Positions 1-8,184 of a stretch of DNA of 20,716 bases are shown in pieces (the first letter of the stretch is position 1; each line of letters starts with the position of its first letter). A program made the position numbers and the translations under genes. The notes below the pieces were generated by a model. The model was given only the letters and a program-made list of their open reading frames with translations, ran no database searches and had not been told where the DNA came from. The DNA is from Asparagopsis taxiformis (Eukaryota; Rhodophyta; Florideophyceae; Bonnemaisoniales; Bonnemaisoniaceae), in contig JALQPE010000935.1 of assembly GCA_030407315.1 (NCBI GenBank), forward strand, positions 1 to 20,716. The letters are read 5' to 3'.

Positions 1-540
1 CAAGACTCACTGGGAATCAATTGCGTTACCGTCTATATTGTGCCAATATGTTGGATAAAAAATTTACTTTGAGACCACTTAAACTCCAGGTAAGTCCTCT
101 ACAGCGCAGATATCTGCAAGTTAAGCAGTATTTTGACCACGTCTGATTTTGGAGCAGATGAGAGCCGTCACAAGCTTCTGTGGAGAGAATCCAGGCAACA
201 GCGCGCCCTTGATATGGCATAAGTGAAGAACAGGGGATGGTTATCGGCATCACTTTCGCACACTGGCAATAAATGCGTCCCAGTTCGTAACGAGGTTTCC
301 AAGTTGGCCTATTACCTTAGGACCAAAGATTCTATATATATATATATCTGTTCTGAAAGCATTCTACAATCTGCTGTAATGTGCATGCATGTGCGTGGCC
401 ATTAATCCCGCCACAGGTAATCAATTGTCATCAATCGAGAGCCGTTCACTCTGTCCTTACCCAGAATGTTCAACCATTTTCCGTCGGCTGTCAAACAAGT
501 CTCTGAGACCAACACGCATGACATCAGAAAATTGCACTAC
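1..540. other. No supported gene
   Basis: Open frames here are short, on both strands, and show no domain I recognise. A TA dinucleotide run of about seven repeats lies near 330-346. A minus-strand frame of 75 codons (26-253) has mixed composition but no recognisable motif. The end of the segment (around 535-550, a CACCTGG motif) already resembles the arm of the tandem units that begin at 571, so the array probably has a partial unit here. Confidence 0.5.
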
Positions 541-1225
541 TTCACCTGGACGTGATGCACCCAAAATGATACCGGGTATAGTTATGTCATGGCAAAAGCC
601 AGGCGCAGCACTGCCATTGGCTGCCGGTCGGCTGAGCGACTCTTGCCAATGGCAATGCTGCAACTGGACTTCGCAAACAAAAATAATACCGGGTATAGTT
701 TTCCATGGCAATGCCATGCCATGCATGGCATAGCCCAGGTGCAGCACTGTCACTATAGTGATAGGTACGTACCTGTAGGTACCGGTCGGCTGAGCGACTT
801 CTACCAATGGCAGTGCAACACCTGGACTTGGCAAACCAAAATAATACCGGGTATAGTTTCTGGGTTCCAATGTCCAGGTGCAATGCGCTCATTGGTCGGC
901 AGAGCTGGCTGCTGTGTGGCCAATGAGTTGACTGCACCTGGTTGGGTGAAGTGAGAATAATACTGGATATAGTTTCTGGTTTTCAACGACCAAGTGCACT
1001 GTGCTTATTGGTCGGCTAAGCTGGCCTCTGTGCGTCCAATGAGTGCACTGCACTTGGTTGGGTGAAGTGAGAATAATACCGGGTATAGTTTCTGGGTTAC
1101 GATGGACAGGTGCACTGTGCTCATTGGTCTGCTAGGCTGCCTGCTGTTCCGCTAATGAGTGCACTACACCTGATTTGGTGAAATAAAAATAATAGCGAGT
1201 GTTATTTCTGAATTCCAACGACTAG
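541..1225. repeat. Tandem array of ~116-bp fold-back units
   Basis: The motif ATACCGGGTATAGTT or a variant recurs with its ACCGGG core at 571, 688, 846, 962, 1078 and, decayed, 1194. The spacings are 117, 158, 116, 116 and 116 bp. Each unit is also an inverted repeat: the left arm carries CCAGGTGCA...GCTCATTGG and the right arm CCAATGAGTGCA...GCACCTGG, with a ~25-bp loop. The 158-bp unit has about 41 extra bp rich in small palindromes (ATGCCATGCATGGCAT at 716-731, TCACTATAGTGA at 750-761). The overlapping open frames on both strands (457-954) are by-products of the array. Each hairpin places an ATTGG and a CCAAT facing each other. Confidence 0.9.
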
Positions 1226-1400
1226 CTGCAGACAGCATGTCATTTGCCGATAGCTGATCCTTTTGTTGTCAAAAAAATGCTTAGCGCATGCATGCATGTT
1301 CTCGTATTGCGCTTGCGCATAGTATTATCTCCAGTCCCAGGCAGCACAATACTATGCGGGTAATGAGTCGAAAACCCGTTGAAACGAATAGAGCCAAAAC

Positions 1401-1448
1401 TATGATCCCATCTCTGTCAGCCATATGGCTGACAGAGATGGGATCATA
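1401..1448. repeat. Perfect 48-bp palindrome, no spacer
   Basis: The sequence reads identically on both strands across 48 bp. The 24-bp arms begin TATGATCCCATCTCTG and meet at CCATATGG (1421-1428). There is no mismatch and no loop, so it could extrude as a cruciform. The palindromy ends at 1400/1449. It sits 52 bp upstream of the TATA box of the candidate gene at 1545, which leaves open either a binding site or a scar of a hairpin-capped break repair. Confidence 0.97.
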
Positions 1449-1499
1449 TGATTATAGATCTCAAATGAAACGACATTCATTCTGCTGATTTTCTACAAA

Positions 1500-1506
1500 T
1501 ATATAA
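1500..1506 (+). promoter_or_regulatory. TATA box for the gene at 1545
   Basis: TATATAA lies 39 bp before the candidate start codon at 1545. The 5' leader would then be only about 10-15 nt. A pyrimidine-rich stretch (ATTTTCATCTCTCTTTCG) lies between TATA box and start. Confidence 0.45.
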
Positions 1507-1544
1507 CAGTGTGATTCGTTTTATTTTCATCTCTCTTTCGCACC

Positions 1545-1897
1545 ATGGTGATTTTGAAACAGAACAGCCTTGCAGTAGCGTCACTGTTTGGTCAGGCCAC
1601 GAAGCTGAAGGAGAGAGCACTTTCTCGCGCTACAAAAGCGTTGAGATTCATTCTCCAGGAAGTATGAACGCTGCTATTCATCAAAGATAGACAATGTTTT
1701 CCTCTAAATTCACAACTCTTCTCAATTGCACTCAGTACGCAGTCATCTCAAAACCGTCACTTCCCGCATTCACAATCCGTCATTTTAGTTTGTCGAACTT
1801 GTTGCTAGTCTCCAAGGGACTACTAGTCAGACCGCCAAAGCCCACCTCGCAGCTCCCACCAGTAGTGCGCGGATTTTTGCCTATCACCTACAACTAA
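1545..1897 (+). CDS. Candidate two-exon gene, small protein of unknown function
   Basis: The start codon sits in a strong context (CACCATGG). Exon 1, 1545-1661, encodes 39 residues beginning MVILKQNSLAVASLFGQ; it is basic and amphipathic, which could suit an organelle presequence, though this is only an impression. Read through, it stops at TGA 1665. A GTATGA donor at 1662 and a TTGCACTCAG acceptor ending at 1735 would remove a 74-nt intron and join in phase to exon 2 (1736-1897). Exon 2 runs on to TAA and ends PPVVRGFLPITYN. The spliced product is 92 residues. Alternatives are an intronless 67-residue frame starting at ATG 1694, or chance. I recognise no family. Support comes from the coincidence of TATA box, Kozak-like start and phase-compatible splice sites. 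Confidence 0.35.
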
Positions 1898-1899
1898 CT

Positions 1900-2980
1900 A
1901 TTACTGTTTTATATAATTTTAACCTTCAATGACTACGACTGGGCGCAATCCGACGCACTTTCTCAAAGCTCAGCTTCCCCACACGTACTCAAGACTGCCG
2001 AACCTTTTTTGTAGCTTCCAGCGTTTTCCGCCACAAGTTTCGCTGACACAACGATAGTTGAAATTGAGTTACTGTCCAGATTGTTCAATACCTCCCTATA
2101 ATTCAACCGCATTCTGCACGCGGACAGACTCTTTTTGATTCAGTATTGAATAAACAGTGCGATTAAATTGTTCAAATTATGGTAGAACTGTTCAGATATA
2201 AACTGATCACGTTGAAACAATTATGCTCCATATGAACAGTACTCCACTCGTACGTGAAAAGGAACTTTCACAAGAACAAGATATGGTGAAATTCTGGAAG
2301 TAATCAGCGTATAACAAAAATATGTATGCGATATATGGCCTGCCGCCACATGGTAGGCGGGAAACTGTACAGTTTCCACTTCAAGCATCCATACCTCTAA
2401 TCTCTTCTCTTTGGATTCGAGAGAATCTTGCAAAAATTGTTGATTAATATTATCCCCTACGCAACGAGTAGGACGAAATACGGCTTTATCTATAGATAGA
2501 AAGATTCTCTATAGAGAGGAAACTGTAATAATTCTCGTTACTTATTTTTTCTTACTGTTACATCGTATCGAAAACATGATGGTTTCCTACTTACCCAAGG
2601 AACAGGTGACTAGTTATCCTATGATCCCATGCTGGGTTCTGCATCAAGCTTTCAGGACTTCATAGATTCTTGCTTGCCCTCCATGCATATGCAATTACTA
2701 TGCTCATATCGTTTCCATAATTTTCACCAACGAAAAACTTACGATCGTTCTTCAGTATATCGCACTTTACGTCGCATTAGTAGTCTCATTACGGTGGGAA
2801 TGGTCTATTCATGAGCAGAAAGCTGTAACTCTCCATGGAATGGTCTGATACTACATTCTAAAGCATTGATTAGCTGAATCTTCTTCGGTATACGCCTGGA
2901 AATCATCACCAAGAATATTAGGTTGGTTTTAAGGGGCCTGATTTCAATTACTGTTAATTTCCCGCGTCCAGAAAATTTGA
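1900..2980. other. Gene-free stretch
   Basis: About 1.1 kb with only short open frames: 70 codons on the minus strand at 2221-2433 and 61 on the plus at 2629-2814. Neither has a recognisable motif, promoter or splice pattern. The base composition is AT-rich compared with the right half of the window. A small imperfect repeat of CTATAGA (around 2490-2518) is the only local structure I see. Confidence 0.5.
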
Positions 2981-2983
2981 CAG

Positions 2984-3036
2984 ATCATCCGCTGCCAAAT
3001 CATCTGCCATATCATCGTCTGCCGAATCATCTGCCT
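2984..3036. repeat. Short tandem ATCAT(C)NTCTGCC repeats upstream of a TATA box
   Basis: Four imperfect copies of a 12-16 bp motif (ATCATCTGCCAA, with variants carrying an extra CG or GT) lie in a row. They end about 40 bp before the TATTTAA element at 3076. Tandem short motifs just upstream of a core promoter could be transcription-factor sites for the downstream candidate gene; this is inference. Confidence 0.6.
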
Positions 3037-3075
3037 TCTGGTTACGACGAGGTCATTATGGGTGGATGAGCTGCC

Positions 3076-3082
3076 TATTTAA
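3076..3082 (+). promoter_or_regulatory. TATA-like element for the gene at 3129
   Basis: TATTTAA lies 47 bp upstream of the candidate start codon at 3129, which would put transcription start near 3105-3110. It is flanked by an inverted pair CTGCC (3071-3075) / GGCAG (3083-3087). Confidence 0.4.
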
Positions 3083-3128
3083 GGCAGTTGATGCGCGACG
3101 TATAGGACGATTTCATCATCCGAGTATC

Positions 3129-3753
3129 ATGAACATGACAGGTAAGTCAGGTACGTTGTCGTACTACGACAGTAGTAGTAGATGTATCTTTCCCCTCTCT
3201 CATTTATTTCCACATGTTTTCCATGAAAGATAGTGCTCTAACCATGAATATCGTTCTGCACTGATCCTATTCTAGTCTATTGATTCGAAATGTTTCTGGT
3301 ATAGGAATCGGTTAACCACACTGCAATCTTGTTCTCATCCTTTACAACAATTTTCTATATCTGATTGCTAACCTGTTGTAAATCATCTATGGTGGTGTTT
3401 ATTTCTTTTCTTTCTGAACATTAACTGTCATTTTCAAGCAGCAAGGAACTCGATTTGCATGCAATTAGTCCTAGTTGTAGAGATGGTAAGATTATTGATA
3501 CGATAGTTCAATTTGATGAGTAGTCTAGTCTAATGATAGAACTGAAACAGTCCTTCAGGCAGCGTTATCCTTGCTACATAAAACATTTGACGTTCTTTTA
3601 GATCACATTTGGTTATCCCTATACATTTCTATGAAGACCACCGGGAAGGATACTCCATTCTGCCCGACATTTCGTAGCTGGATGCCTGAACATGCGGCTG
3701 GAATGGCATTTACACCTGGTTTTATCGTCCTGAACATCAATTGTAGGCACTAG
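3129..3753 (+). CDS. Candidate three-exon gene, unknown small protein
   Basis: The proposed exons are 3129-3141, 3442-3485 and 3559-3753. The first exon is only four codons plus one base and runs straight into a consensus donor (G|GTAAGTCAG). A TTAACTG branch-like motif and TTTTCAAGCAG acceptor close intron 1 (300 nt). Exon 2 encodes ARNSICMQLVLVVEM and ends at GTAAGA. Intron 2 (73 nt) ends TCCTTCAG after a CTAATG branch-like motif. Exon 3 continues in frame for 64 codons to TAG, including CPTFRSWMPEHAAG and TPGFIVLN. The spliced protein is 83 residues with a hydrophobic N-terminal stretch. I do not recognise it. Without splicing, only a 34-residue frame exists from the same ATG. The agreement of phase at both junctions is the main support, and RNA evidence is absent. 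Confidence 0.35.
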
Positions 3754-4525
3754 AAAGTATTACCCCAGGCATCAGATTTTACTACTTTCCCGTTCTGCCC
3801 GAGTCAGTACCGCCAGGCACTACAATTTACTGGTTCAGTATAGACTTCCTGGCAGTAAATTGCACTGTCTCAAGCACTAGTTCCAGGTAGTGAAATGTAC
3901 TGCCACAGGTATTACTTCCAGGTATTACTCTGCACTGGCACAGGCAGTAACTGGTACTGTCCCATGCCCCTGCCGAAGACAACACGACCAGACAGTAATT
4001 TACACTGATTTAGACAGCTCATTTCTCTGCCTCTAGCATGACGTGCAGGTAGTATCATACAGTACATCGGGGCTCTGTCTAAATATAGCAAAATGTGCTG
4101 CCGTCATTCGCGCCTGCAGCCAGCACAGCACGCTACCGGAAACACATTAAATTCTACTGCCACACGGTGCATCGCACGCCAGCAAATAATTCTGCCCTGG
4201 GCCACATTCGTGGACAGCAAATTTTACTCCCTCCCCGTGCTGCCCAAGTCAGCACAACATACTACTATATTTTACAGGCCAATGCAGCACAAATCACTGC
4301 CAGATACACAATCTGACTCCAGCATCTATCACTGCCTCCCACCACTGCCTCACGTCATACATCCAGGCAGTACTTTCTACTGCCGTCGGCAGCACATGGC
4401 TACTGCCTCCGGGCAGTGCACAGTACTGCCGGCAAGTAGGGCATTAATTTATACTTTTACAGTATTAAATTTTACTGCCTCAGGCAGTGAATTTTACTGC
4501 CGTACAGTACTGCCCCAGGCCCGAT
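3740..4525. repeat. Degenerate array of a dyad motif, GGCAGT(A)nTTTTACTGCC
   Basis: Close to 800 bp is filled with variants of CAGGCAGTAAATTTTACTGCC, itself an inverted repeat (GGCAGT...ACTGCC). Clear copies include 3851-3873 and 4482-4501. A direct duplication of the motif lies at 4465-4501, with many decayed halves (CAGGTAGT, CAGGCACTA, CACTGCC) between. Spacing is irregular, roughly 20-45 bp. The 148-codon plus-strand frame at 4093-4539 follows the repeats and has no domain, so I do not call it a gene. The array directly abuts the truncated end of the copia relic at about 4527. Confidence 0.8.
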
Positions 4526-4526
4526 T

Positions 4527-5975
4527 TCAGACACAGTAGTGAATGGCGTCAGTGCGTGCGCGGCGGTGAAATGGTGCGGCAGAACGTTTGTCAATTGCGC
4601 CGCCGGAGCAGGTAAATTTGGTTGGAGGGGGGCGTAGTAGGGTTTTTGTAAACTGTCGACTAGGCGGTGTTTGGCCATGTAATGAAGCTTTTTGGGGTGC
4701 ACATGATTCATTTTCAAATGCCATTCGTGATAATCACGGATGGTGGAAGGAAGGTCAATGTGCATTTTGCGCGGCCGGCGAGGGAACGATGGGGTTTTTG
4801 ATGTTGTCGCCTTTTTGCGTTTGATGACTTCTATACAGTGAAGAGGTGCTGACCTTTTCTTTACGCGGTGTCGAGTAGATGCATTGCGGTTCTTTGAAGT
4901 TTTTGACGTGGTTTTCGTCGTTGTTTTGGGTTTCTGGGGAAATGCACGCGCAGTGAGGGAGTGTGAATTGGTAGGAATGGGTGGGGAGGGAGTGACCAAT
5001 TTATATAATTGGTTAGTAGACTTGGGGATGGTGACGAGAATCTCGTCGTCCGCGGGGGTTCAGATTTTCGTTTTATGTAGGCCTGATCATGTGACTTGGT
5101 TATTTCACTGACGGAGAGTAAGTTGGAACGTATAGCAGGAGAGACTACGGCCGTATGTGGTGGAAGTGTGAGAGAGTCAGAGATCGGAATGGAGAGTTCG
5201 TCGCGGTGGGTAATTGGTAAGGAGGAAACCGTCGGCGATGTGGGTGATTGAGTTGTCGGGAGTCATTCCTAGTGGAGGAAGAGCAAGATGGGAGGGGTTA
5301 GCTCCGGAATCCAGATAGTAGGATGTTTCTTGAGGGTAAATTACGGATTCGGGATCGTCCGATTGGTTGAACAGGGGATGGACATTGGATGTGATGTCTT
5401 CATCCTCTGTAAGGGATATTTTAGCATGTGCAGGGCCTTGAGAGCGTGTGTTGTTGGGAGGCTTGTGGCACATGAAGAATTGTCGTAGGCGACAGTTGGC
5501 AGTGTCGTGTGTGGGCGTGCCATGAACAGTGCACCACTGTCCTTTGTAAGAATGTGGGGGAGGGAAATAGTTGTTGGTGTTGAATCGAGAGGCACGATGA
5601 TGGAACTTGACTTTTTGTTGACGCCTGTTAAAGTGTGGGAATGGTGAGGATGGAGTGGGGACCGGAGTGCTGGGTTTGCTAGCTTGGGAAAGCTCGTCAC
5701 ATTTGATCATCATGCTGATGACGCGATCCATGGAGAGTGTGTTTTGTGGGTTCAGAGAATTATGAGTGTGAATGGTCTGAAGGAAAGCTGTCCAGTCCGG
5801 GTGCTGTTCCAAGCCCTCTAGTATAAATTGCAAGGCGGTTTAGTCGGATTCGATCTGAGGGTAGTTTGCACGCAGCATGAGTGTGCGGATCGCTTTATGT
5901 TTAGTGATGTATTCAGATACAGTCATACCGGTGGTCCATGTGATTGATTGGACTCCACCATTTACTAATCTTCAC
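4527..5975 (-). pseudogene. Ty1/copia retrotransposon relic (gag, protease, start of integrase)
   Basis: Read on the minus strand, this is a decayed gag-pol front half. Upstream (5975-5850) is a Gag segment with TGMTVSEYITKHKAI, typical of the copia Gag (UBN2-like) domain. An in-frame TAA lies at 5840-5842. The long open piece 5833-5177 continues Gag (FILEGLEQHPDW), then a zinc-knuckle-like WCTVHGTPTHDTANC, then the aspartic protease motif YYLDSGANPSHL. After a frame change comes NLLSVSEITKSHD, the usual end of the protease region. The frame 4999-4472 carries the pre-integrase motif YHEWHLKMNHVHPKKLHYMA (around 4700). A further frame change gives FTCSGGAIDKRSAAPFHRR, the degraded end of the integrase zinc finger. 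Integrase core, RT, RNase H and LTRs are missing: the homology stops where the GGCAGT array begins. At least one stop and three frame changes make it non-functional. Confidence 0.8.
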
Positions 5976-6275
5976 ATCCATCCCTATCATCATTCACTTC
6001 TCCTTCTACTTGTCAACAATGCAATGCAATACGATTGTGTTTTCTATCCCTCCCCTATCTCTCTTCTATGCTTCCCCCACGTGAATATTGTAACTACTCC
6101 TCTCCTCACTCCCGCTAGCAATCGCACCTTTCACCTGCCTCCACGAGCTGCAGTGCAAATAATTACACATTCACCCATACAATCAAGCGCGCTACATTGC
6201 ATTGAACAAAGAAAGGTTACATTTTCAGTCAACCCGTGTGCCTGCCACTCACACAACGACCACACGACTGATCCC

Positions 6276-6304
6276 CCAATGCCTCCCCTTCTCCCATATA
6301 AATA
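6276..6304 (+). promoter_or_regulatory. CCAAT plus TATA promoter of the broken frame at 6410
   Basis: A CCAAT at 6276-6280 is followed by a textbook TATAAATA at 6297-6304. Transcription start would be expected near 6328, giving a leader of about 80 nt rich in CT and CA before ATG 6410 (context ATCACAATGGCG). The layout is the best-formed core promoter in the window. Confidence 0.55.
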
Positions 6305-6409
6305 CCAATCCAACAATCCATCCCTCTGCCCTCCCACCTCCCCAAAACTTCTCAAGCTTGCTGTCAACTCTCTCCACAACTGCCAGAAAAGAAGCCAAAA
6401 TCTATCACA

Positions 6410-6766
6410 ATGGCGAAGAACAGTGGACAAACATAAGCTCGTGAAGACTTCCCCTCCCCTGTCCTACCCAACGAGCAGCGACTCCGCGAAGATCTCGAAG
6501 AAATACAGTGGTTTCTGAGAAATCTTTCGCGAGTCAATGACGACGTAGGACAGGAAGGTGCTCCCACGGCAGAGAGTCTGAGAAGAATGCATCACTTCAT
6601 CTTCCAGCTCATGTCGCGCGGTCGCGAAGCGTGGTATGCGCTTTGGGAGCACGTGTTGGATATCGAATCCTTCTTGTCGCGGATGCGTAGCATCCCTACA
6701 TATGATGAAGGTTGCATTGATTGTGGCCAGAATCGTTTTTGTAGTCATGTAATGAGTGACGAATGA
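6410..6766 (+). pseudogene. 119-codon frame with one early stop, unknown protein
   Basis: ATG at 6410 opens MAKNSGQT and then meets TAA at 6434-6436 (codon 9). The same frame stays open for another 109 codons to TGA at 6764-6766. The downstream part has protein-like composition: an acidic/arginine-rich helical stretch (NEQRLREDLEEIQWFLRNLS) and a Trp-containing segment (GREAWYALWEHVLDIESFL), ending in a Cys-rich tail (CIDCGQNRFCSHVM). AATAAA at 6770-6775, directly after the stop, could be a polyadenylation signal. With the promoter upstream this looks like a whole small gene disabled by a single change, or read by readthrough or reinitiation (next ATG at 6587 leaves 59 residues). I do not recognise the family. 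Confidence 0.5.
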
Positions 6767-6769
6767 ATG

Positions 6770-6775
6770 AATAAA
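6770..6775 (+). terminator. AATAAA polyadenylation-like signal
   Basis: AATAAA begins four bases after the stop codon of the 6410-6766 frame. Its position fits a very short 3' UTR, but a six-base motif has limited weight by itself. Confidence 0.3.
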
Positions 6776-7429
6776 CGGAAACTTGTATCCAAATATTTCT
6801 GCGTTGTTTCTCTTTGGATTTAGTTTTAGACTGACCAGATCGGATCGGATCTGGTACAGTTCGGCTTAAAAATCCTTCTTTTAGTGTCGTAGCAGAGAAA
6901 GGCAATGATGTGGTGTCCTGCTCACGTCAATGTCGAGAGCGAGAACTTTCGACTGCAGATGAGCACTTGGCGGAGTCCATTCTGCAGTGATTGAGCTTTA
7001 AATTAACATAGAACATCTAGGAGTTCAAATGCTCACGCTGCCTAGAGTGCTACATTGGATGGCACACAGGTTTTTCTCTAGTTTACAAATGAGCCGCTTG
7101 TTCTTTTGCCAACTTTTGGCTGCTAGAAACAAAAAGGATCATGTTATGAGTTGGAGATGCAGCGGTATGGAATTTTCGAAGAGGAGCAAGGTATTGTGGT
7201 GAAAATAAATAATCATGATACGCCAGCGATGTACTGGGGAGTCGAAAGTTATTACTTATAAATTGAGAGCGCATAGAATGATAGGAATTGTAAAGCTCAA
7301 GATGTGTCTGCCTGGAAGAATGGTAGCGGGTCTTTCATTAGCAGGAGATGAGCATATCAGTGTGAAGAGAGAACTCACGATTCAATACCCAGAGCTTCCG
7401 ACTGTTGTAGTATATGCGTCGCAGTCAGG
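6776..7429. other. Gene-free stretch
   Basis: Only short frames occur, such as 63 codons on the minus strand (7083-7274) and 74 on the plus (7215-7439), the latter running into the tRNA gene. A small inverted repeat ACCAGATC / GATCTGGT (6834-6841 and 6848-6855) surrounds GGATCG. No promoter or domain is evident. Confidence 0.45.
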
Positions 7430-7521
7430 GGGTTCGTAGCTCAGTGGTACGGAGAATGGAAGCACGAGAGAGCAATCGACTGCAGATCGATAGGTCGCGT
7501 GTTCGACTCACGCCGAACCCT
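7430..7521 (+). tRNA. tRNA-Cys (GCA) interrupted in the D-loop
   Basis: A complete cloverleaf can be drawn. The acceptor stem is GGGTTCG (7430-7436) with CGAACCC (7514-7520) and discriminator T7521; U8 and A9 are present. The D-stem is GCTC (7439-7442) with GAGC (7470-7473), the anticodon stem ATCGA/TCGAT, and the loop CTGCAGA gives anticodon GCA (7482-7484), cysteine. The T-arm is GCGTG TTCGACT CACGC. All stems are fully Watson-Crick. The normal D-loop would be AGTGGTA, but here 27 nt separate the D-stem halves: a ~20-nt insert, CGGAGAATGGAAGCACGAGA, at 7450-7469 (or shifted one base left). It lies outside the canonical 37/38 intron site. Internal Pol III boxes survive (TAGCTCAGTGG and TGTTCGACTCA). 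A T5 run at 7562-7566 may terminate transcription. Perfect stems argue against a random pseudogene. Confidence 0.9.
7450..7469 (+). other. Predicted ectopic intron in the tRNA-Cys D-loop
   Basis: Removing these 20 nt (or 7449-7468, which gives the same product) restores the usual D-arm GCTC-AGTGGTA-GAGC. Ectopic tRNA introns of this size, including ones in the D-loop, are known from the red alga Cyanidioschyzon. The insert contains CAC (7463-7465), which could pair with GTG of the D-loop (7444-7446) to extend a helix for the splicing endonuclease. That pairing is my inference. The alternative is an unprocessed, enlarged D-loop, which would be very unusual. Confidence 0.75.
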
Positions 7522-7839
7522 ACTTCCCGCTCATCTCCTCCGATGGCAGAGTGCGAGAGTCTTTTTGCCCATTTCAACCTCCATGGAGTGGGCCCATTGG
7601 CAAATCACTCCAACAGGTAACCGCTCCACGTAACATCACAGCAATGACCGTAACCAGTCCATGTCGGCTCCAGTTCTCCTCGTCCTCCACTTTGTAATTC
7701 TATGCCGCCTGTGTTCCATCCTTCGCACACTACCTCATTCCTCCGCCCGCGCAATGATAAGATAAGGAGACGATCTAAAGAGCGTCCATCTTAGCATTTA
7801 TGTCTTCACCGATACTAGCACTCCTCAATGTCTTTCCGA

Positions 7840-8089
7840 TCACCAAACACCCTCACCATCTAGACATTCACCAAGCAACTGGCACACGCAAGCATCCCAA
7901 TTACAATCGTCTTTAGCCTTCCCAAAATCCACGTCCACCGTCCTCGCAGTTTTTGTCCATCTTGCCTCTACCCATCGCCCAGTCACCGTCAACCAGTCCT
8001 CACCAGAGCTGCTTTCGCGTTTGTCCCCCCACTTCTTCATATTAGCCTCCAGCTTCGAACTGCCAGAGGCGGACAAGGTAGCATTCATC
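7840..8089 (-). CDS. Weak candidate frame, unknown
   Basis: A minus-strand frame is open from about 8169 to 7840, but its first ATG is only near 8089 (MNATLSASGSSKLEANM). The product is hydrophilic, with several Trp and a Cys pair near the C-terminus (WDACVCQLLGECLDG). Composition is plausible for protein, yet I recognise no domain and see no promoter or splice sites. It could be an exon, a transposon fragment or chance. Confidence 0.15.
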
Positions 8090-8184
8090 ACCGGCTCGCA
8101 TCTGGGCTTGCAATCGCCCTCCAATCTTGTTTCGGGTCGAAAGATGTTTCCATAAAGGCTGTGCGCCAATATACATCACAAAAT

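Noticed and set aside
330..346. TA run as a core promoter
   Set aside because: It is a plain dinucleotide microsatellite with no coding-like frame downstream.
457..954. Overlapping frames of 114-137 codons on both strands
   Set aside because: They are forced by the tandem units; the same peptide patterns recur with the repeat and no domain is present.
541..1225. CRISPR-like array
   Set aside because: Spacing is regular, but the whole 116-bp unit is repeated, with no unique spacers, and the context is eukaryotic.
4093..4539. 148-codon plus-strand frame
   Set aside because: It follows the GGCAGT dyad repeats and encodes a low-complexity product without promoter or domain.
6423..6438. A mini-intron (GT...AG) removing the TAA at 6434
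   Set aside because: It would be 16 nt, too short for a spliceosomal intron, and would shift the frame.
5877..6518. 213-codon plus-strand frame
   Set aside because: It is antisense to the copia Gag relic at one end, spans the TATA promoter at 6297 and is Ser/Thr/Pro/His-rich, as expected of CT-rich non-coding DNA.
6834..6855. Inverted repeat ACCAGATC/GATCTGGT
   Set aside because: Eight-bp arms are expected by chance in 20 kb, and no feature depends on it.
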